From Dryomyza anilis (Eukaryota; Arthropoda; Insecta; Diptera; Dryomyzidae), in the NCBI GenBank assembly GCA_951804985.1, contig OX638132.1, positions 89,842,696-89,906,695 on the forward strand: a stretch of 64,000 nucleotides of DNA. Direction: 5' to 3'. Positions 57,096-64,000 of the stretch are shown here, one piece after another. Each line of letters begins with the position of its first letter. Positions within the stretch are counted from its first letter, which is position 1. A program made the translations under genes and the position numbers. The notes below the pieces were generated by a model. That model was not told the DNA's origin. It did no database searches and saw only the letters and a program-made list of their open reading frames with translations.

Positions 57096-57608
57096 CCAAT
57101 GAGCCAAATCGGTCAACGGACACGCCCACCTCCCATACAAGTCACTTTTTTATAACTCTTTCGGAACTAATAACTCGAAAAGTATTCAAGATATAGTTAT
57201 AAAATTTAAAAAGTATTGTTAGAATTTACCTAAAAATATGTGGTCCAAAAATGGGCGTGATCCGCCCACTTTTTTTTTTCATTATTTCCCTGGTTTTCAT
57301 AGTGGAAATTTGATCCGTAAATTATTAAAATCAAATCTATGAAATATTAGCCTTCAAAATTTTAAATATAGGCGTGGTCCGCCCAATTTAATTTTTTTAA
57401 TTTATGGGGATATAAGACGTAAATTTCTGATATATGAATAATATTCTGAGGGTGGGGAGGTTCAGCATAATTAAAAGGTATGCAATTAAATATCCAACAT
57501 TAATATCCCCACAAAAGGTGTAGGGTATTCCATAGTCGGGCCCGACCGACTATAAAAATCCGCCCCATGTGACCGAACTTACCCATGTGACCTAACTTTC
57601 CCAACTCG
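57096..57608 (+). mobile_element. DINE-1-like element lacking its 5' half
   Basis: From 'aatgagccaaatcggtcaac' to 'gacctaactttcccaactcg' it is colinear with the inverted element 17102-17832. The TATACCC start and GTCC run are missing, so the break at 57093-57096 removed both the DINE 5' part and the mariner MITE 3' arm. Confidence 0.88.
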
Positions 57609-58047
57609 TTTTTTTCCCATTGTTTTTGTTGAATTTTGGTCTCATTTATAGGGTTGTTACTTGGAGAAACATAAACACTCTTTGGAAAATGGTGATTTCG
57701 ACCAATGCGTTTTTTTGTCGTCCTAAAATTTAACATAATTTTTTTTTTTGAATATTTTTGAACATTGCTTTTTTTTGTCGAATATTTTTTTTTTTTGAAA
57801 ATGGTGATTCGACAATCGCGTTATTTTTGTTATAGTTTTTTTTATATTTTTTTTTATAATTTTTTTTTTATAAATTTTCGAACTTTTTTTTTTTTGAAAA
57901 AAATTTTTTTTTTTTGAAATTGGCGATTTGACCATTGGTTGTTTTGTTGTCCATACATTTTTTTAACATTTTTTTTTTCCAAAATTTTCGAACATTGTTT
58001 TTGTTGAATATATTTTGTGTTCTTTTTTGTAAAATGGTGATTTCGAC

Positions 58048-58255
58048 TAGAGATGGGCACGTGAGTGAGTTTTGACTCACACTCACTCACGCTCACGAAA
58101 GAATTTTTCTAATCACGCACACTCACTCACGGCCTTTTTTGCTTTCCTCACACTCGCAATCACGTGAGTAAAATTAAGATTTAATCACAATCACGCGTAA
58201 TCACGCGTGATTTACGTGAATCACACTAAATCACGTGTTTTTTTGCTATTGTTTT
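58048..58255 (+). mobile_element. hAT-type element end (TAGAGATGGGCACGTGAG)
   Basis: It matches the left part of the MITE at 21118 ('gagttttgactcacactcac', 'tctaatcacgcac', 'caatcacgtgagtaaa'). It is inserted in the T-rich array right after 'gatttcgac'. A right end with 'gattcacgtgattca' may be at 58797-58815, leaving about 500 bp of other DNA between. No duplication was confirmed. Confidence 0.65.
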
Positions 58256-58259
58256 CAGA

Positions 58260-58615
58260 ATGCATAAAAATACATATTTCATTTATATATAATGGTGAGA
58301 TTGGTCGACCGAGCGAGGCACCTCTAATACAACATACATATTTAAAACACAATAATATTGTTAGGGATCTCAATTTTAAACGGGGATGGAAATATGAAAG
58401 ACCTTCGATGTACATATAATAATGTAAACATTGCCTCGAAGAATAATTCTCCGGTGAAGAATTCGTTTAAAATCTTTGAGAATTTTGTCCCTGGAAAAAA
58501 TATCTCTGGAAAAGAATTATCAATAAAAGAATAGTCCAGTGTAGAATTTACCAGGGATGAATTGACTTTGGGAACAACTATTTTTGAAGCAACTATTTTC
58601 AATTCAACTAAACAT
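58260..58615. repeat. DNA between hAT-like blocks, with a diverged minisatellite
   Basis: 58440-58590 holds loosely repeated 'gaagaattc', 'ggaaaagaattat' and 'gtagaatttacc' segments reminiscent of the GTAGAATTCTTCCCC array. The rest is unassigned. Confidence 0.4.
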
Positions 58616-58789
58616 GATGACTCTGTATTGACTTCCTTTTGTTTATAAAGTTTAGTTTATTCCATAGGTTCGATAGGTACCAAAAAAAAAAGGTTACTAC
58701 ATTTATAACTCGAATAACAACGGGACCCCAAACGAACCTATGGAACAAACTAAACTTTATAAACAAAAGGAAGTCAATACAGAGTCATC
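58616..58789. repeat. Near-perfect foldback, two 57-bp arms, 60-base loop
   Basis: The left arm 58616-58672 ('gatgactctgtattgacttc' to 'ttccataggttcg') and right arm 58733-58789 are inverted copies differing at one base by my comparison. It could be a young MITE or the source of a hairpin RNA. No target duplication was confirmed. Confidence 0.92.
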
Positions 58790-58935
58790 AAAATTCGATT
58801 CACGTGATTCAAAAATGGCCCAAAAATGTTTTTAACAATTATCGAACATTGTTGTTTTTGTCGATCAAATATTTTATTACGATATTTCGACATTTTTTTT
58901 AAATTATGACTTTTATGGTTTTATTTACTTATATA

Positions 58936-59154
58936 CACCCAGAAAAAAATTCCCTCAAATACCATTAAAATTGGTCAATAGGAGAATTATTGATTTAATA
59001 GTATACAAAAAATAAATGTTTTCATATAAAATCAATGGCAATGTCATGGTATTTTCTAGTATTTAATGGTATTTTCCGATTAAAATAATAATTTATCCTA
59101 TAGACTATTTTTAATAGTAAAAAATTATTATTTATATAGTATTTTTTCTGGGTG
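58936..59154 (+). mobile_element. CACCCAGAAAAA MITE, copy 3, intact
   Basis: 219 bp with inverted ends CACCCAGAAAAAA and TTTTTTCTGGGTG, and flanking TA at 58934-58935 and 59155-59156. It is the best reference copy of the family in this window. Confidence 0.9.
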
Positions 59155-59159
59155 TACCA

Positions 59160-59930
59160 ACATTTTTTAATCTAAAATAAATACAATTAGTCAGTACTCC
59201 AGAAATATTAGAAGTCATCTGAAAAGAGAATTGTACATCAATGCTTCTCAGCTTTTCAAAAATTATTAATGAGAAAAATATTTTGTTAACTTTTATATCT
59301 CTCGTTGCTCAACCGCAATTGCAATTTTTCAACAATAAAGGTTTCTCTCAGACCGAAAACGGAATGTTTCAAAAATAAAGGTTTCTCACAGACTGATACC
59401 GAATATAAGGGTTTCTTTTTTTTTTTAATTTTTGGTTTATCGCCAATTTATTTATTAAATGTTATTTAGTGAGAGTTATTCAGGAGGTTAACCTTTATTT
59501 CTGACCTTTGATCATTCTAGATTATTGAAAACGATAATCTATAGGCCCATACCGTTTCAATTTCCATATAATATTGTATGGTTGGCTGGGTATAAATGTA
59601 TTTTTTTTATTTGCTCATGAAAAAAAAATTTAAAAACTTTAACAAATTAAAAAAATATAAAATTTAAGCGTTTTATAAATCTTTAAAATATATTTTAAAT
59701 AGAAGATGTATTCTGTTGCAGGAAGCACATTAAATGTTTACCACCTAAGTATGATTTATCATAATTTATTATTGCGAATTAAAATTATCAAATAATACCA
59801 AAAAAATAGTTGTCATGACACAATTTGCCACTTTAATCAGGACCTTCAAATATATATAAAAAAAAACCCCAACACCATTCGGAACTTTTAATAATTGTTT
59901 GTAGAACACATTTTTTTATAATCCTGTGCC
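59160..59930. other. AT-rich DNA, no gene seen
   Basis: 'aataaaggtttctcwcagac' occurs two to three times at 59333-59420 as a short tandem repeat. Nothing else was recognised. Confidence 0.4.
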
Positions 59931-59934
59931 AGGT

Positions 59935-60540
59935 AACACAAGTCGAGTGAATGTCGGAAGCACAAAAAAGAGATGAAATGAAAAAAAAAAACTAAAAACA
60001 TTTAAATTAATTTCACAACTGGTTGCTAAATTGTACTGCAGCATGCAGTCATTATTTACACTGAAAGAAAAAAAAAAAAAAAAACAGCAACGTCATCATC
60101 AACATAAAAAGGAGCAACTACAACATTATTGAAACAACAGCAGCGGCAACAACAACTTCGCCAACAACATGCATAGTGCATAAATTATAACTTTTCATGT
60201 GCAAAACAAACAGCAAAAAGTAAAAATAGAAAACGTTTTAAAAATATTATATAGCATAACCCACGGCGCACAGTCGGCGCCATACATTGCCGCCCCTGTG
60301 ACCTTCTGTTACACGGCCAAAGCAGCCACTCAATTTGACTTCATCGTCGAGCAACGCAACGCAATGCAATGCAACAACTTAACAACGCGAATCGCAATTA
60401 AATGTTGCTAAAGTTGCAAAGTTAGTCATTATTTTCGACACAAAATGGCGAACTGTTTTATTCGCACTTAATTGCGACGCAGACTGCGTTGTATTTTGAA
60501 TAGCCCAACGGGAAAAAACCCATGCGCTTTTGAATTTCAC
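59935..60540. other. Higher-complexity unique island
   Basis: It contains CAACAACAGCAGCGGCAAC runs and GC-richer unique sequence ('cacggcgcacagtcggcgcc', 'gaccttctgttacacggcca'). The short frame 60199-60411 shows no domain. This is likely conserved non-coding DNA. Confidence 0.4.
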
Positions 60541-60544
60541 ATTC

Positions 60545-61765
60545 ACCCCTGATCAGAATACGATAAGGCATCCCTACCAAAGTTCCACATAAGACAACCG
60601 GTTCCAACCCATATGCAGAATACTGATCTAAAGCCTACTTAACTGAACCTGATCTCACACTTCTGAATGAAATAATCAGCTTCGAAATCGCATTATTGTA
60701 ATCTGATGGTTGTCATTAAAAGCATTTTATAAACAACATAATTATGATATATTAATAATAAATTTGGGTAGGTAACAAAATTATTCTAAAATTCAAATCT
60801 TCAACATATTTAAAAATTTGAAATGCAACATTGTTCAGACAATGATCTCATCCTGAACTACTCGATTGTAAATTACCCGAGTCGAAATTGGTTAAGATTA
60901 GCCTTATTTCGCATCCATCCCTAATCAAAATACGATAAAGTATCCCTACCAAATGCCACCTGAAATGATTCTTATCAATGTCGAATAGGGTAATAGTAAT
61001 TTCAAATCCACGTAAAGAAACCTGATCCACACTTCCGAAAGAAACATATTCTATAGTGTACTTATTGGAACCTGAACTGACATTTATGAAAAAATCTAAT
61101 ATGAAATCGTATAATAAAATTGGGTAACAACATTATTATAATAAAATAAAATATTCTAATAAATAAATGATAAGCATAAATGAATAAAAAAAGTACAAAG
61201 GCATTTCTAAAAATATTAAATTTGTCATTTAGACTAAAAACCTTGACTTTTTGTCATTGCAAAACATATTGAGACAACTTTGCGTGTTCACAAAACTATT
61301 TTTTGTTTGAAAGGACTCGAATTTAATAAAATCAATTTCAGAAGAAATTAAATATACATCGTCTGATATAAGTTTAGGATAAGGGTAAGATCAGGAAGCT
61401 TGATCAGGCAACGTGATCAGGATACCAATTTCGAATAGCGTCACGTTTTGAATAAATCAGGCACTGTTGTGAACCCCTGATCATTACATTATTTGAAATC
61501 AGTTAATCCCGATTAGGCAATGATTTGATCCTGAGCTAAATTTCTATTCGGGTAGTTAAGGTTAGACTTATTTTACATCCATCACTTATCAAAATACGAT
61601 AAGACAACCCTGATTAGGATAGCAACTTTGAATAGCGTCACGTTTTGAATCAGGCACTGATATGAACCCCTGATCATTATCTTATTTGAAATCCGACAGA
61701 CTTATCAGACAATGATTGCATCGTGAACTAAATTTCCACTCGGATAAATTTCCACTTTAAAAAAA
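60545..61765 (+). repeat. GATCAGG repeat family, cluster of partial copies
   Basis: 'cctgatcagaatacgataag' (60548), 'ctaatcaaaatacgataaag' (60923) and 'cttatcaaaatacgataaga' (61587) begin related units. 'gaatagcgtcacgttttgaa' occurs at about 61432 and 61632, each followed by 'cccctgatcatta'. It is the counterpart of 37160-37700, multiplied here by tandem duplication or repeated insertion. Confidence 0.75.
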
Positions 61766-61769
61766 AAAC

Positions 61770-62380
61770 ATAATTTATACCACATTTTTCCCGTTGGGTG
61801 TAAATGTGTCTGTATTTGTACAATTTGCACACAAATGAAATGAAGCCGCCGTAAACGTTTTCAACAACTTTTGCCACATTAAAACTGAATCAAATGTGCA
61901 AATAAATGAAACTTTGTGGCCGCCCTGCTCTTTCTTTTCATCGTCCTTGCATGTTGACTGTGGGGCTTAATACGAATGTGTGTGTGTGTTAAATGGTAAT
62001 TTAAAATAATTACAATTAGTTAAAAAAAAAATAATAATGATAATAATGTGAGCAATTTGCATGATATTTGATAAATAGTTTTTATCTTTCAAGTAGGTAT
62101 TATACAGAATTATAACAAATATTTTAAATGTTTATTTAAATTATTGAAAATTAATTATTCGGTAATTTGTAATGACACTAAACACACAAACATAAATTCG
62201 GACATTTTAGTAAACTCTTTATAAAACTATTTTATTAAATACTGAGAATTCTGACATTTTTTGAACGTGTTCTAGACATCATTAAAAAGGTTTTGAGTTC
62301 TAATTTAAATTTTACAAGCAATATTTTTGTGAGATTTTGTCTTTTTAGACATACTCCGCCTAATAAAAAGGGCATTTGTT
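61770..62380. other. Short island then AT-rich DNA
   Basis: 61790-61990 is more complex ('aagccgccgtaaacgttttc', (TG)n at 61978). The remainder is AT-rich without recognised features. Confidence 0.4.
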
Positions 62381-62381
62381 G

Positions 62382-62625
62382 AACTCAGAAAAAAATACCA
62401 TATAATTAATAGTTTTTTTTACTATTAAAGTTAGTCAATAGTATAAATTAATAGTTTAATCTGTACATTTTATAGTTTTTTGTAGTATTTAATGGCAAAT
62501 ACTACAAAAAACTATAAAATTTCATTTGATTTTATTTGATAATCATTATTATGTGTATACTATTAAATCAATAATTGTGCTATTGACCAATTTTTATGAT
62601 ATTTAATGAAATTTTTTTCCGAGTG
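62382..62625 (-). mobile_element. CACCCAGAAAAA MITE, copy 4, old
   Basis: The degenerate ends are 'aactcagaaaaaaatac' and 'ttttttccgagtg'. Internal 'gtatactattaaatcaataa', 'tgctattgaccaattttta' and 'actattaaagttagtcaata' match the family. The centre holds an inverted pair around 'ctataaaatttcatttg'/'attttatagttttttg', not seen in the other copies. Confidence 0.75.
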
Positions 62626-62629
62626 AGAG

Positions 62630-62950
62630 TGTTCAAAATCTTTAATGGCATTAATATATAGCAATCTGGGTTATGGAAATTAATATTAATAGTAAAAACT
62701 ATTACAACGATTCCATAGAGCTATTTCTATATTCATACAAAATTAATCTTTATAAAATCACATAAATAATGAGTTTTTATGTCATTTTGTAAAGATTTTT
62801 AAAAAGATTTTTTTGAATTATGAAATTTTGGAAATACAAATACGAGGAATTTTTGAAGTTTGATTATTGGTTAACATTCGTATGACCAAAAGTGGCGTTA
62901 AGAAGTTTTTTTTTCGAACAATAAATAATATTTAATGATTTTTAATATAA
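62630..62950. other. AT-rich DNA, no feature seen
   Basis: Nothing recognisable lies between the MITE and the terminal HINE-like element. Confidence 0.4.
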
Positions 62951-64000
62951 TCTATATATATAAAACTCTTGGTCCGTCTGTCAGTCTGTCGGTCTGTCTG
63001 TTTGTTCCAGCATCACGTCTAAACCGTTGAACCGATTTAACTGAAATTTTGCACCATGCTACTATGGAGTCCGGAGGGTGTCATAGGCTTTATATGGGCG
63101 GGATTGGACAAAGGGGCGTGGTACCTCCCATACAAACTAACTTTCAAAACGACATAACTCAGCCCATACACAATCTAAAAAGATGAAACAAAAAACTAAA
63201 ATTCATTACACTAAAACTCACCACACTAAAACTCACCACACTAAAACTCACCACAATAAAATTCACCACGTTAAAACTCACCACACTAAAAATTCACCAT
63301 ACTAAAACTCACCACACCAAATCTCACCACACTAAAACTCACTACACCAAAATTCACCACACTAAATCTCACCACACTAAAACTCAACACAATAAAGCTC
63401 ACCACACTAAAACTCACCACACTAAAAATTCAACACACTAAAACTCACCACACTAAAACTCACCACACTAAAACTCACCACAATAAAATTCACCACGTTA
63501 AAACTCACCACACTAAAAATTCACCATACTAAAACTCACCACACCAAATCTCACCACACTAAAACTCACTACACCAAAATTCACCACACTAAATCTCACC
63601 ACACTAAAACTCAACACAATAAAGCTCACCACACTAAAACTCACCACACTAAAAATTCAACACACTAAAACTCACCACACTAAAACTCACCATACTAAAA
63701 ACTCACCACATCGAAACTCACTACACTAAAACTCAACACACTAAAACTCACCGCACTAAAACTCAACACACTTAAACTCACTACACTAAAAATTCACCAC
63801 ACTAAAACTCACCACACTAAAACTCACCACACCAAAACTCACCACACTAAAACACACCACACTAAAACTCAACACACTAAAAAATCACTAAACTAAAAAT
63901 TCAACACACTAAAACTCACCACATTAAAACTAACTACACTAAAAATTCTACTGGGAAAAACTCTACGAGGAAGAATTCTACCGGGAAGAGTTCTACCGGG
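62951..64000 (-). mobile_element. HINE/mini-me-like element, copy 4, cut by the window edge
   Basis: On the plus strand it begins 'tctatatatataaaactctt' and continues 'ggtccgtctgtcagtctgtc', 'cgtctaaaccgttgaaccga' and 'gggcgggattggacaaaggg'. It is the exact inverted counterpart of 4540-4749. Then come the CTAAAACTCACCACA array (63200-63940) and the start of the GTAGAATTCTTCCCC-type array (63945-64000, inverted). The 5' end lies outside the window. Confidence 0.85.
63200..63940 (-). repeat. 15-bp minisatellite with a 227-bp higher-order duplication
   Basis: About 49 units of CTAAAACTCACCACA. The variant series starting 'caataaaattcaccacgtta' at 63254 recurs at 63481 in the same order for about 200 bases, showing recent segmental duplication inside the array. 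Confidence 0.93.

Larger units (their letters stand above)
56600..58045 (-). repeat. T-rich tandem array, units about 100 bp, interrupted
   Basis: 'ggtgatttcgaccaatgcgt', 'tttttgtcgtcc', 'taacaatttttttt' and 'tcgaacattgtttttgttga' repeat several times. The inverted form is the A-rich array at 22760-22995, part of a HINE-like element. The array is split by a mariner fragment and a DINE fragment (56879-57608) and, further right, by a hAT-like end at 58048. It resumes near 58825. Confidence 0.8.

Noticed and set aside
58048..58891. 8-bp duplication ATTTCGAC bounding a hAT element (58040-58047 and 58884-58891)
   Set aside because: The second copy is not preceded by a hAT end, and the motif GATTTCGAC is part of the tandem array unit, so it recurs by itself.

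Overview
The window is AT-rich eukaryotic nuclear DNA and most likely comes from a higher (cyclorrhaphan) fly. The organism call rests on the mobile-element mix: DINE-1/INE-1-like and mini-me-like elements of the Helitron/Helentron group, Tc1/mariner copies and their short derivatives, Ty3/gypsy-type solo LTRs with ATAT target duplications, hAT elements with 8-bp duplications, and tRNA-derived SINEs. Short islands of higher-complexity DNA rich in CAA/CAG/TTG runs also look like dipteran intergenic or intronic DNA. Species cannot be named. There is one 200-base assembly gap (34565-34764). I find no intact host protein-coding gene, no rRNA, no functional tRNA and no CRISPR array. The only coding regions recognisable by family are two dead transposon genes: a mariner transposase (38364-39367, +) and a 5'-truncated non-LTR reverse transcriptase (53385-55226, -).

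Layout. 1-12 kb: a dispersed repeat present twice (430-1560 and 10050-10985), a mini-me/HINE-like element with a 15-bp minisatellite (3484-4749), and a gypsy-type LTR remnant (11413-11893). 12-21 kb: a ~205-bp tandem array (13395-14870), a long foldback (16221-16509), a DINE-1-like element (17102-17832), a TA-target MITE inside another repeat (19420-19620), a SINE with a 12-bp target duplication (20135-20433) and a hAT MITE (21118-21277). 21-29 kb: a second HINE-like element (21698-23388), further SINEs, and a DINE-1-like element (28141-28840). 29-37 kb: the most gene-like stretch. It has a GC-richer island, a dense cluster of GTATCT/AGATAC hexamers split by a 2.86-kb hAT insertion that carries a second hAT insertion, then a candidate non-coding exon ending in a perfect splice donor at 36857/36858. 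37-46 kb: a mariner nested in a MITE, a palindromic mariner-derived MITE, a piggyBac-like MITE and two solo LTRs. 46-64 kb: unique islands alternating with HINE-like arrays, the reverse transcriptase remnant, a T-rich array broken by mariner and DINE fragments, a near-perfect 57-bp foldback, a GATCAGG-type repeat cluster, and a final HINE-like element running off the right edge.

Interpretation. The window is probably the intergenic or large-intron flank of a developmental-type gene, with unique and probably regulatory islands kept between layers of transposon insertions. The best candidate for an undescribed functional system is the homotypic GTATCT/AGATAC cluster (about 29.78-35.73 kb) upstream of the putative plus-strand exon at about 36.6-36.86 kb. 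The best evolutionary stories are the dated nestings: hAT in hAT, mariner in MITE, MITE in repeat, and SINE in repeat, most proven by matching target-site duplications.
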